A DNA stretch of 64,000 nucleotides from Myxocyprinus asiaticus (lineage: Eukaryota > Chordata > Actinopteri > Cypriniformes > Catostomidae). The position numbers were made by a program, and so were the translations under genes. Positions 1-11,600 of the stretch are shown in pieces. How positions within the stretch are numbered: the first letter of the stretch is position 1; the number at the start of each line of letters is the position of its first letter. The notes under the pieces are model-generated. The model was not told the origin of the DNA and searched no databases. It saw only the letters and a program-made list of their open reading frames with translations. The stretch covers positions 26,718,744 to 26,782,743 of the forward strand of contig NC_059349.1 in NCBI RefSeq assembly GCF_019703515.2, written 5' to 3'.

Positions 1-812
1 CATTTTTTACAACATTTATTAATCTTTGTTAATGTTAATTAATAAAAATACAATTGTTCATTGTTAGTTCATAATACATTAACTAATGTTAACATCTACA
101 ACTTTTGATTTAAAAAATGTATCAACTATATATTGAAACTAATAGTAACCAAGATTAATCAGTGTTGTATAAGAATTGTTCAATTTTAGTTCATGTTAAC
201 TAATGTTGTTAACTAATGTTTACAAATGGAACCTTATGGTGACTTTTTTTTTTTTTTTACAATATGAAGATTTTTGGTTAAAATGTATATGAATGTATAA
301 GGAAAAGTGTATATTTTAGGTGCTGAGACTGATCACCATTTCTGTTAAGTTTTTCACCATTTTTAAGCACCTTTTTTTCTTCACTAGTATGAATTTTTTT
401 AAAGTTACTTTATATAATTTTATTCACTGGAAAAAAAATGTTACCTAAAAATGTTCTTCATGTGGTAACATTTAAATTAATGGGTTTTATTCAAGTCAAA
501 AATATTATTTAACATCACTTAACCTGAATACATTAGGTTACACCAACAAAACTAATTTTAAGGGTTAGATCAGGTAGAAATAACTCCTTAATGTAACAAT
601 TACAAGTTACCACTTTTTCATTGTATCGTATAAATTAATATGCTCATATAAACTGTATGCTTAATGATTATAAAATAATTAGCAATGTTCTGTTTAAAAT
701 AGTTTTAGATAGCATGTCACACTGCATGGTATGTCAGCTTCCCAAAAGTAAACTCATGTCAGGTAACCTAAAAAAATGTTACCTTAACATCTAAATTAAC
801 TGGCTTTATTAA
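1..812. other. pde4c intron, AT-rich dispersed repeat
   Basis: This is the intron before the final phosphodiesterase exon. The first ~240 bases repeat variants of 'actaatgttaac' and 'gttcatgttaac', a pattern common in cyprinid dispersed repeats; the family is not named. A short stretch near 600-628 is similar to 1455-1480, on the other side of the MITE that follows. This suggests the MITE inserted into an older repeat. No coding sequence is seen. Confidence 0.4.
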
Positions 813-1453
813 AGGAATAGTTCACCCAAAAATGAAAATTCTCTCATAATTTACTCACCCTCATGCCATCCCAGATGTGTATGACTTTCTTTCTTGAAAA
901 GATGAAGATTTTTAGAAGAATATTTCAGCTCTGTAGGTCCATACAATGCAAGTGAATGGTGTCCAGAACTTTGAAGGTCCAAAAAGCACATAAAAGTAAT
1001 CCACACGACTCCAGTGGTTAAATCCAAATCTTCAGAAGAGATATGATAGGTATGGGTGAGATACAGATCAATATTGAAGTCATTTTTTACTATACATTAT
1101 CCTCCCTGCCCAGTAGGTGGCAATATGCCCGGAGAATGTGAACTGCCATAAACAAAAGAAGCATGTGAAAATGAAAGTAGAGATTATTTCTAAAAAATGA
1201 ACATTGAACTTTTTCTCATCCACACATATTATATCGCCTCTGAAGATATAGATTTAACCACTGGAGTTATATGGATTACTTTTATGCTGCCTTCATATGC
1301 TTTTTGGACCTTCAAAGTTATGGCCACCATTTACTTGCATTGTTTAGATCTAAAGAGCCTAGATATTCTTCTAAAAATCTTTGTTTGTGTTCAGCTGAAG
1401 AAAGAAAGTCATACACATCTGGGATGGCATGAGTGTGAGAAAATGATGAGAGA
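813..1453. repeat. TTAA palindromic MITE (copy A)
   Basis: A non-autonomous inverted-repeat element begins after TTAA (809-812) with 'aaggaatagttcaccc' and the typical 'tttactcaccctcatgcc'. Its second half is the reverse complement of the first half, ending near 'gagaaaatgatgagagaatg'. The far terminal repeat is lost. Family knowledge: this resembles the fold-back MITEs of cyprinids called Angel; the name is from memory. It ends only about 75 bases before the last pde4c exon. Confidence 0.7.
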
Positions 1454-1528
1454 ATGTTTACAGGTTACCACTTTTTTCAGTGTATATTATGTCAACTCCC
1501 CATTTACTGGTCATGTCTCATCCATCAG

Positions 1529-1993
1529 GTGGGCTTCATTGATTACATAGTGCACCCACTATGGGAGACCTGGGCGGATCTGGTTCATCCTGATGCCCAG
1601 GATATTCTTGACACATTGGAGGATAATCGTGAGTGGTACCAGAGCATGATCCCTCACAGTCCCACTGCCACCCCAGAGGAGAAGAGCAGTGTAGCCGGAC
1701 TGGGAGCAGTGGGTGGAGGCATTGCCTCAGCAGGGGAGAAATTTCAGTTTGAACTGACCTTGGAGGAGGAAGGGGAGTCTGATGTTGAGAGTCCCGAGGA
1801 TGAAGAGTTTAGTGCCACAGCACAGGATTCCTCCAGGACAGATGCATCTTTAGCTCCCCGCACACAGCACTCTAACCTGACTGCTCGGATCCCTAGCTGC
1901 AGGACATTGTCCTTTGAGATGAGCGAGCTACCGGACAGTGAAGATGAAGACCAAGAAGGGAAAAGTGTGTCGTGTCTGAGACTGGGAACATAA
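1529..1993 (+). CDS. pde4c: cAMP-specific phosphodiesterase 4, last exon (partial gene)
   Basis: This is the 3'-terminal exon of a PDE4 enzyme, which hydrolyses cAMP to 5'-AMP in the cytoplasm. It starts after a clean acceptor (tccatcag) in frame with [15 protein letters not shown], the last helix region of the PDE4 catalytic domain, followed by [11 protein letters not shown] and the family motif [10 protein letters not shown]. The rest is a 100-residue acidic, serine-rich tail ending at TAA 1991-1993. The exon encodes 154 residues; upstream exons lie outside the window. PDE4 is certain from the motifs. The c paralogue is inferred from the tandem, same-strand rab3a downstream, as in human PDE4C-RAB3A. 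The tail is divergent, as is usual among PDE4 paralogues, so pde4a, b or d cannot be excluded by sequence alone. Confidence 0.9.
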   Translation: MGFIDYIVHPLWETWADLVHPDAQDILDTLEDNREWYQSMIPHSPTATPEEKSSVAGLGAVGGGIASAGEKFQFELTLEEEGESDVESPEDEEFSATAQDSSRTDASLAPRTQHSNLTARIPSCRTLSFEMSELPDSEDEDQEGKSVSCLRLGT

Positions 1994-3850
1994 CACCAGT
2001 ACACTTTGTTAGCTTTGTTTTTATTTTATTTTTTCATAACTCTTCCAGACCCACCTCCTTGTCCCTCTCCATCCCATTCTTAGCTTCCTAGGGCAGAGGC
2101 AACGCAGAGCAGGTGACCAACGGAGGGGTAGGAAAGCTTTTACAGGACATGTTTTTATGCAGTAGTCACCTTGCACTGGAGAGAGCTCTTACTCAGTCTG
2201 TAAAAACATTAAGTTTTCTTAGAACATGTTTTTGAAATTCTCAGTCTGGTGACTTCAGGATGCTGTCAGACTATACTGTATAATGCAGTCTAAACCGCAG
2301 CATAAAACTGCCTTTGTTATGGACTGAGAGGAAATATACTTACTATAAGTTTCATCCTGTGACATCTGAGGTTTAAATTAATGAACAAGGTGAACTTTTG
2401 AGAGTTTATTCCAGTTGTCCAAAAATATTGATTGATAAATAGGACATTTGTATGTTTTTATGTGAGAAGTATATGTGCACTAAAATGTTTTTTTAATAGA
2501 TACACTGTTGACTTAAAGCTGGTCTACATACCTGAAAAAAAAACGAACTAACCTTAACATAACAGGACAGCTCAGGATACAAATAAATGATTGCTTTCAT
2601 GTAGCAAAGACACTGAGGGTACCTATATAGTGACCGCCGTCTTCCTGGGATTCCTATGAAATCTTTAGACTGAAGTCGAGCCAAGAGTGTGATCTTTTTA
2701 TTTATTTTAATGTGGCGTCACCTAGTGCTTAATAGTGGAACTACGTCCACATTTACACCAACTGAAAACTGTGGCTCTGTATTATGTAAGATAGTACTTT
2801 AGAAATATCTTTGTCATTGCCAAACATCGCTCTATCAGTAAGGGCTGGAGTCTTTATTAACTCAAAGTGCGGAAGACTGGAATTCACCATGGTCTGCAGG
2901 GTAACCAGAATGTGTACACGCCCTGTACCATTTGCTGTTTTGTCTATTTAAGACTGGGCTTTGAAACCCATGTAGAAAGTGATCAGTGTCCTTAAACCGC
3001 ATGTGTACTTTCTCTCTGTTTCTGTGCTGGCCACACTGAAAATATGAGCCACTGGGGTGTATTAACATCTTTTCAAAGGTATGATATCTATAAAAGTGAA
3101 CAGTTTTGTTATAAAACGAGAGCTGTGCCACTGCAAGATGCACAGTTCATGCCTAATTTAGTGTTTAACACATAAAGCCAAAGTTTGTTTTCTGTGCCAG
3201 ACCTTTTTTGTTGTTTCGTTTTTGCCGATTGATCGATGCTCTGCTCTTCCCAGGGACACAGCCAATGACAGTACAAGTGCCAAGTAAGCATAATCCATGC
3301 TCTACTGTAATTTCCATTTTGCCACTGGCGAATTTCCATCAATGACATCTACTACTGTCAGTAGCATACCAATTTGATCATTTTGTTCTTTCTTTCTTTC
3401 TTCACAAACTCTCATTTTGTCAAGCTGAAACATTTTCACAAAGATTGTTCATGATTAATAACAGGTGTCAAAAGTCTTTCTGACTATTGTAAGTCACAGA
3501 CATTTGTGTGTCCTTTTTATACCATGGTATGAATTTTAATATTGGATACAACAGATCTTTATATTTCTCCTAAATATAAATGGATTACAGTAAATGGGGC
3601 TTTTAATTACGGGCTTTATTTTTATCTTAATTTCAGTTTGTGCTTGTTACAGCAAAGTCTCATGTGTTGAAAGAAATGGCAGGTGGCCATGAAAGGTTTT
3701 TACTAACTTATTCACATGACACACCTCTGTTTTGGTCTTTTTCTGTTGCAGATCTGACTATTCCAACAGTATTGTTTACCACTATAACACTGTTACTAAT
3801 GTTCCTGTGATTGTTTTCCTGTTCCCAATGCCAATAAAGGAAAAATATGA
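1994..3850 (+). other. pde4c 3' UTR
   Basis: No coding potential is seen after the stop. The stretch ends at a canonical AATAAA at 3833-3838 ('ccaataaagg'), so it is read as a ~1.85-kb 3' UTR. Short ORFs on the - strand here show no family resemblance. Confidence 0.6.
3833..3838 (+). terminator. pde4c poly(A) signal
   Basis: Canonical AATAAA about 1.84 kb after the pde4c stop and about 100 bases before the next MITE. It is the best-placed signal in the interval. Confidence 0.5.
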
Positions 3851-3936
3851 GTATACTGGACACTTTTAATGCTGATTTCAAAAGCAATGTGTCAAAAACT
3901 TATAGGGCAAGTTAAAGTAGGAAAATTTTATCTTAA

Positions 3937-4410
3937 AAGGATAGTTCCCGCAAAAATGAAAATTCTCTCATCGTTTACTCACCCTCATACCATCCCAGAT
4001 GTGTATGATTTTCATTCTTCTGCAGAACATAAACAAAGATTTTTAGAAGAATATTTCAGCTCTGTAGGTCCATACAATACAAGTGAATTGTGGCCAGACC
4101 TTTGAAGCTACAAAAAGTACATAAAAGCAGCATTAAAGTAATCCATGTGACTCCAGTAGTTAAATCCATGTCTTCAGAAGTGATATGATAGGTGTGGATG
4201 AGAAACAGATCCAAAACTGTCCTTTTTTACTATAAATCTCCACTTTTCTGAAGATTTATAGTAAAAAAGGATTTAAATATTGATCTGCTTCTCACCCAAA
4301 GTGATTGCATTGCTTAAGTAGACATGGATTAAACCAATGGAGTCATATTGATTACTTTTATGCTCCCTTTATGTGCTTTTTGGAGCTTCAAAATATTGGT
4401 ACCCATTCAC
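3937..4410. repeat. TTAA palindromic MITE (copy B)
   Basis: Begins after TTAA 3933-3936 with 'aaggatagttcccgc' and 'tttactcaccctcatacc'. Its centre folds on itself around 4225-4270, where 'actataaatctccactt' is followed by the complementary 'gatttatagtaaaaaagg'. The right end decays near 4400. It lies ~100 bases past the pde4c poly(A) signal. Confidence 0.65.
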
Positions 4411-4937
4411 TCCAGAAAACATGAGTTGTGGAAAATGTGATGTGATCTAGGAGCTTTATACAGCTTTATACTGTGCATGCCATGGAAAAATGGTAAAGTC
4501 TATCCCTCACGGCCTCATTTTCATTCCCGTCAAAAAACAAATATGGCGCTATTGTGAGTAAGGTCTTTGGAGTCACATCATTTTTTTATTTGGCAATTTT
4601 TACAAATTTAATACGCTAAACATCATTATCTATCCACTAAAACCATATGCTGATGTGAGTGAGAGCACTTGAGACCGGAAAACCAAAGCTTCTGTTATGA
4701 ATTGTGGAACACTTCCTCCTTCAGGAAAAAGGTGGATATAAAGACATATAAATACGTCTATGGCCACAATGTCTAGTTACGGGTCCTCGAATCTGATTGG
4801 AAGAGCAGCATGCACTGGGACGCTTCACTATTCGTTTCACTCTGTGTTAGTAGTGGCTTTCGAAGTGGTTGTGGGGATTTTGATTCATCGTTCATTTTGA
4901 CTTTATTCACTGATTCGTTCAGTAACCATTTCCAAGT
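4411..4937. other. intergenic, no feature seen
   Basis: About 530 bases between the MITE and the inverted-repeat element. No ORF, repeat or RNA gene is recognised. Confidence 0.4.
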
Positions 4938-5170
4938 AGGTATAACTGCAGGCTAAAAACCTCCAAATGGGGGCGGAATCTCCGAAAGAGGGCGGAGTTA
5001 CTACAAATAGGCGTGGTTACTCCAAAAGGGGTGGGGTTACTCCAAAAGGGGGTTGCGCCAACTTCAAAAGGGTTAATGTTAGGGAAACGGTAAGGTTAGG
5101 GGCTCCCTATATCTTTAATAGCGAGTTGGAGCTCACGCCCCTTTTTGGAGCAAAGCCTGCAGCTATACCC
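4938..5170. repeat. inverted-repeat element with GC-rich tandem units
   Basis: The ends are imperfect inverted repeats of ~37 bases: 'ggtataactgcaggct' at 4939-4954 matches, in reverse complement, 'agcctgcagctataccc' at 5154-5170, and both sides continue into 'ctccaaa' plus GGGGCG. Inside, 4961-5060 holds about five degenerate ~20-base units of the type 'tccaaaaggggcggagttac'. Inferred to be a short non-autonomous DNA element about 450 bases upstream of the rab3a first exon. Confidence 0.55.
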
Positions 5171-5584
5171 TTCTCACCAATTCCGGAGATTGCATATTAT
5201 TTACTCCAGTAGGAGGCGACAAATATGCGTCTTCAATGTTACGAGTGAGTCATTCAATCATTGATTCAAGTGATTCGTTAGAAAACACAAGAGTTGTTCA
5301 CCACCGAAACAATAGAAGTAAACGAGAAAGGTTGTTCAAAAACCCTGATTCGTTTACAAACGAAACACCACTAGTTCAAATCAGAGCAGTGCAGCGAGTT
5401 GAGATGTGCTTGATGATTTGACTTCTTTGGGATCTTTCGCTGGCGGAGAAGAAATGCACGAACAATTTTTTATAAAGTTATTTAATATTATTTACTATAA
5501 AATCAATATAACACTGTTTGTGATTTATATATACCATGAATTTCGTCCAGAAGGCCATTTAAGGTTATCCTACCAATCCATTCA

Positions 5585-5730
5585 GTGAGGTGACGTGTGA
5601 TTGGCTCCTCCATATGTCAGTCATTGTTAGCCCCGCCTCCACCCGACTCCGGTCGAGTGACGACAGCACGAACGCAGGTGCACAGGCTGAGAACTGCATC
5701 AAAACCACACCAAATAAATCTCCTCTTACG
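5585..5730 (+). promoter_or_regulatory. rab3a: putative rab3a promoter and noncoding exon 1
   Basis: The stretch has a CRE-like TGACGTG (5591-5597), an inverted CCAAT box ATTGG (5600-5604) and a GC box CCCCGCC (5631-5637). These are followed by a likely exon ending at 5730 with a strong donor (acg/gtaaga). The rab3a start codon sits exactly at an acceptor at 8693, so an upstream noncoding exon is required. This is the best candidate in the interval. A CRE-like site would suit a neuronal gene, but that is inference. Confidence 0.5.
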
Positions 5731-7894
5731 GTAAGATGGGTTTCCTCTGGCAACATCTTATCGTTTCATCTTGCAATTATTTTGAAATTATCATTAGTCG
5801 CACTGTGAAGCCAGGAGAGCAATGGTTTTAATTTAAAACAAGAAGAGTAACCTTCATTTGACATAGCTAACTGTGATGGCACATAAACAGGCTGGATAAT
5901 CCAGTACTGTGCATGCATATAAATAAATAAATAATAATAAACAAATAAACTGGCTTTTGGCAATCGGCGTACTGTCGCTGGCTTTTATGATGAATGGTCA
6001 TGTATGTGTTTTGATCGATGCGATACGTTAGAGTCTGACCGAATGCAAATCATCCCGTGTGTTAAGCGGATAGATGCTAACCAGAGCTCTACTGACTTAA
6101 CCAATATCAGCCATACAGTAACCTAGCAATCCCATTCTCACAGCAGACCATTTCGTATTAAGCGTCTCGATTGGATAATCAGCGTTTGTTTCAGAGTGAA
6201 AATTGCATCACTTTTCATATGCAGCTGTTTCTTGCTTCAATATTACTGTCAGCTCATCGCAATATGCTTGATACAAGCCTATATGTGTCTCTGACAAGAG
6301 CTACTCAGGTGGACTGAATGGCCTAACTAATGAAAGAATGTATGAGAGCAGGTCATTCTGGTAAGAATTAAGTGTCAGAGGCTGCTTTGTCAGTATATGA
6401 GAAAAGGAAACCTCATAGTGTTCCATTCTAAAATAGGGATGTAGGAGTAATTTTCCTTGAGCTCAGTTCCTGACAGCCAACTAAGCACAGGGGTTAGTCC
6501 GCACAAAACCTTTAAAATCCCTGGCCACCCTGACTGCCTTGCGCAATCCAGAAGGATACAGGGATTTTGCATGTTACACCCTCTATTCAATTTCTATTTG
6601 TAATGTAATTCAGTGGCTGTACAGTCTGAAACAGTCTCTGACACCATTGTACATTTAAATGTGGAATTGTATAGGAATAACCAACTTGTGATTGTGTCAT
6701 TGTCCTAACTAACTGTGTCTTTCATGTAGAATGTTTGTTTTTGTTTATTAGAAGAAGAAAAAATATCATCCTGGCAGTTATTTGTGACAGGATGTTCCCA
6801 CATTTCAGTTATGCTTGGAACTAGAGGATAAGACTGTAAATGTGGTTGTTAATGGTCTCTATGCTCTGTAAAATAACCTGCTCTCACAATTGTCTGGTTT
6901 TGGTCATTCACAACACAAATTTACCATATAGTGTTAAACATTCAGAGACAATGCAATTACATGTGAAGTAAACATGAAAATAAAATTGACCATATTTACT
7001 TTTATTAACCTCTTTAGAACCGAGCATGACTGCTGTGTGCATATTCCATTTCCCTTTTTGATTTGTAACTAGTAGCACCTAATAAACATGCAAAAAAACA
7101 GAGAGTAAATCATTTTCCTAAAATAATGATGGCAACATACAGTATGTGAACAGCGGGACAAAGTTGTGAAATTTTAAATTATCCCAAGTCAGATTCTGGT
7201 TGAAATGCACCTTATTTTCATCCTAGTTCGATATAAAGCATCTAAAAGCAAAAATTGTCAGCTTTTGGATGAGCCCATTGATTCTCAATGTGATAATGCA
7301 CAGTAAATATAGGATTTCTAAGAAAAAAATGTGCTAAGCATTAGTGTACATTATGTTTAGCAGCGTGCCATTTCGTGATAAATCGCTCAAATTTGAAAAA
7401 TGGCATATCAAATGAAACTAGAGACTCTAATCTTTTGACTCAAACAGGTTTCAATGTAAAAACGTAATTAGGTTTCTTAACAGATGTAGTTATGTTGGTG
7501 TTTCTCCCAAAGACAAACTCCGCTGTGGTCGGCACCATGTTGTTTTTGTCACATGACTCCATGCGTGGAAAGTTTAATCCTTTACTGACAGCACAGAGTT
7601 TCCTGAACTGATACCAGCTGGTTTGAATTAATTGAAATTATCCGTTGCGTATAGCAAAGCCAAAATACAATGTCCACTCATGTGTATGCAGGGTCACACG
7701 AGATTAAACACATTTCTGGAGCCTGATGTGTAAACATTGTGCACATACCAAACAGGCATTGAACACATCAGGAATTATAAAAAATGCCATAAATATGTGC
7801 TAACTGTCTACACACTCTTGACTGTGCATACGTACTCTTTTAGAAAGAAATCTACACAAAGTTTTATACATGAGGCCACTGGTCTTATTTTGCA
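5731..7894 (+). other. rab3a intron 1 (5' part)
   Basis: Inferred intron between the noncoding exon and the first coding exon. No recognisable genes, repeats or RNAs; the short ORFs show no domain. Confidence 0.4.
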
Positions 7895-8388
7895 TGCACA
7901 ACCGGTCAAAAGTTTTGAAACACTTCAAATAAAAATCTAAAATATACAAAAATATAATTGTGCCACCATATTAATTTTATTTCATAATAAAACTAAAACA
8001 ATTTATAAAAAAATTTATAAAAAAAAAGGTTTTGAAATTGATGACTTGGACCAAATAATAAAGAAAAGCAGCCAATAAGTGCCCAACATAGATGGGAACT
8101 CCTTCAATACTGTTTAAAAAGCATCCCAGGGTGATACCTCAAGAAGTTGGTTGAGAAAATGTCAAGAGTACATGTCTGCATATTCTAGGCAAAGGGTGAC
8201 TACTTTGAAGATGCTAAAATATAACACAGTTTTGATATATTTTGGATTTTGTTTAGTCACAACATAATTCCCATAGTTCCATTTATTATTCCATAGTTTT
8301 GATGACTTTACTATTATTCTAAATGTGAAAAAAAAAAAAAATATATAATAAAGAATGAGTGTTTCAAAATGTTTTGTCTGGTAGTGTA
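7895..8388 (+). mobile_element. Tc1-like transposon remnant
   Basis: The terminal repeats are recognisable: 'accggtcaaaagttttg' near 7900 and its degenerate inverse 'ttcaaaatgttttgtctgg' near 8364-8382, followed by 'tagtgta'. Between them is a short remnant corresponding to the C-terminal end of a Tc1 transposase on the + strand, about 8105-8250. Most of the transposase is deleted. It lies in rab3a intron 1. Confidence 0.65.
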
Positions 8389-8692
8389 TGTCAGTGTATG
8401 TTATTGGTAAGAAACATTTTTTGTTGTTAGCTTGCTCCACCTCTGAAATGGCTCTTACTCTTCAAACCCCTCCCATCTAACCATCTGACTTCATTCTGGT
8501 ATATTAACGTCTCGTTCAGTATCCTGTTTTACTCATAAATATGGCATATTACGGAAGTAAAATGGGTTGCAAATGCTGTGTCATGTTGACTTAAACACTG
8601 TTACTAACATGTATGCTTTATGTAAATAGAATTTCAAATGCAATTCTTATTGTCACTTACTTTGGACAACTGAGTCTGTTTCATTGTTGCAG

Positions 8693-11600
8693 ATGGCCTC
8701 AGCCAATGATGCTCGCTATGGACAAAAAGAGTCTGCAGATCAAAATTTTGACTACATGTTCAAGATCCTGATTATTGGTAACAGCAGTGTCGGAAAAACC
8801 AGCTTCCTGTTCCGCTATGCTGATGACTCGTTCACACCTGCTTTTGTCAGCACTGTGGGCATAGATTTCAAAGTGAAGACCATCTATAGGAATGACAAGA
8901 GGATAAAGCTCCAAATATGGGTGAGGAATTAATCAAAAGATTTCATATGATGTTTTTCTTTCAGCAAGAGTCCTATATTTTGTGTTAGAGCAACATATAA
9001 TTAATTTTAGTTAATGAGTGTTTGAAAAGAGACAGTGACAATGAAAGCACTAGATTTGCATTTTCTGTAGGAGATACCAGTGCTTGTTTTGCTTGACCAA
9101 AGTTTTATGCTTTGGTCCTGTGAAAATGAAATCGAACAAACCCAATGGATTGTCCGAGGAACATCGATACATATATATAATTATTACAGCTGTCAAAATT
9201 AATGCATTTAAAATGAAAAAACAAATTTGTCTTAATCACGATTTAATGCATTTACCAATTTTCACATTAGATTCTGACATTTTATTTAGCTCCGTGTGAG
9301 TTCTTAACACTGGTTGTAGTAGGGTGGAACCTTTGTGAAGTGCCTGCAAAACAAACCTAGATGGGACTTGTGGCAAAAATAAAGTACTTCATGTCCTTTG
9401 TAAGTCAGAATTTTTCCACAGAAGCACATAAAATCTACTATCACCTACAAGCCAAACAAATGGCTGTGCAGCTTGTTTGAGTATCTGTGGAGGGTCTGTC
9501 AACACTCTGCTCAAAGTTCATAAAATAATTTCATATACTCTGTTGCCGCAGAGCTTTCAAAACATGAGCTAATGGTTCGGATAAAGTATCATTACATGCG
9601 CAGTGCCAGCGCTAAAAGCAGAACAAGATGTTGGTCGTTTTCGGAATGGCATACTACCATACTACTCTTACTATTTCTGTTAAACACTGCCTGGCCCAAA
9701 AAAAAAGTTGCATGCTCTAATATTTCGTTGGACCACCTTTAGCTTTGATTATGGTGCGCATTCTTCATGGCATTCTTTCAACAATCTTATGCAACGTCAC
9801 AGCATTTATTTGGATCCAGAGTTTTGGCTGAGATCTTTTATTGATGATGGGAGAGTTGAACCACTCCATAAAGTGTCCTCCAATACATCCCAAAGACTTT
9901 CAATGGGGTTAAGATCAGGACTCTTTGGTGGCCGATTCATTTGTGAATAATATTTGACCCCGATGAATCTTGGCATTGTCATCCTGGAATATGCCCGTGC
10001 CGTCAGAGAAGAAAAAATCCATTGATGAGATAACCTGGCCGTTCAATACATTCAGGTAGTCTGCTGACTTAATATTATTGCTGCGTAACGTTGCTGAGTC
10101 TAGACCTGACCAATTGAAGCAACCCCAGATCATAACACTGCCTCCAGAGGCTTGTACATTGGGCACTATGCATGACGGGTGCATCGCTTCGTGCGCGTCC
10201 CTTCTTACCCTGACATGCCCAATTGGAATAGGGTAAATGGACTCATCAGACCACATGACCTTTTTCCATTGCTCCACAGTCCAATCTTTATGCTCCCTAG
10301 GAAATTGAAGTAGTTTTTTCCGATTATACCTCACTAACAAGTGGCTTTCTTGTGGCCACAACTGTTTAGTCCCAATCCTGTAAATTCTCTTCACATTGTG
10401 CGTGTGGAAATGCTCTTACTTTCACTTGTTACACATGCCTGGCTCTAGGTGGGCAACATAGAAAAAGAGGCAATACTCAAGAAATACATTTATTTAGAGG
10501 AAAAATATAAATGTTCTCAAAGTATCAAAAATAACAGTCAAACAAGCCCCCAAAAGTGCTGGAAGCAAGGGAAGAGACCTCTCACTAGAAGGAATGTCTC
10601 TCTTATCCTCTTGCCCATCCGCAGAGCAATCAAGGAAAGGACACACACCTGCTGCCACTCTGTGAAGGAGAAATTAATATTAGCAAACAACAGACAGGGC
10701 CATCACACACACCCTCCCTTAAGACAGAAGCTGGGTTTAAAGGTCTCTGTAACCACATTTCCAGCTCAAAACAAAATTAGTAAATTCAAAAACCAATTTT
10801 TTTAAATTTTTTTTTAAATACATTCCCCCAAGGCCATTCATAAAGCAACCCACCAAATGAATTTCTAAAATATAAAATAAATACAAAAACGTCTAAGTTT
10901 ATCCAGCACCGCCTCATCCTCCATCCAGCGCCACATCCTAAGTTCCAGCAATTCCAGGCAATTCCTGGAAAAGCAACATTTAAGGAAAATAGGAACATGG
11001 AGAATAGGAGAGCAAGCATGGACATGTTACTCCAGCTCAATAGGAGAGTGCGACAAAGTGTCCGCCAACACATTATCCGCACCCCGAATGTGGCAAATCT
11101 GTAAATTGTACGGCTGTAAAAGTAAAGCCCAGTGCATAAGACGTTGATTAGGGTTCTGTAACTAGTGCAAAAAGGTGAGGGGATTGTGATCTGAATATAT
11201 CACTACTGGAAACAGCCCACCAACCACATACACTTCGAAATTCTGTAGTGCCCAGATCAGAGCTAAAACCTCTTTTTCAGTAGTTGAATAATTCAACTGA
11301 TGTTTGTTCAACTTCTTTGAAAAGTAACACACGGGCCTCTCCACACCATTCTCATCTGTCTGCAAAAGTACAGCCCCAGCCCCTGCGTGACTTGCATCAA
11401 CTTGAACTTGAAAAGACTGGTCCAGCCTAGGTGCGGCCAAAACCGCCACATTTTAACCGCATTTTAACGTTCTCAAAAGCCTGCTGACAACACATAGACC
11501 AATCGAACTTCATGTCCTTCTTTAAAAGGTCGGTAAGAGGAGCCACAACAGTTAAAAAATTCAAACAAAAACTCCTGTAATATCCGACCATACCCAAAAA

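Noticed and set aside
1197..1550. 117-codon ORF before the pde4c exon
   Set aside because: It runs through the MITE and the intron; the real exon starts at the acceptor at 1528/1529.
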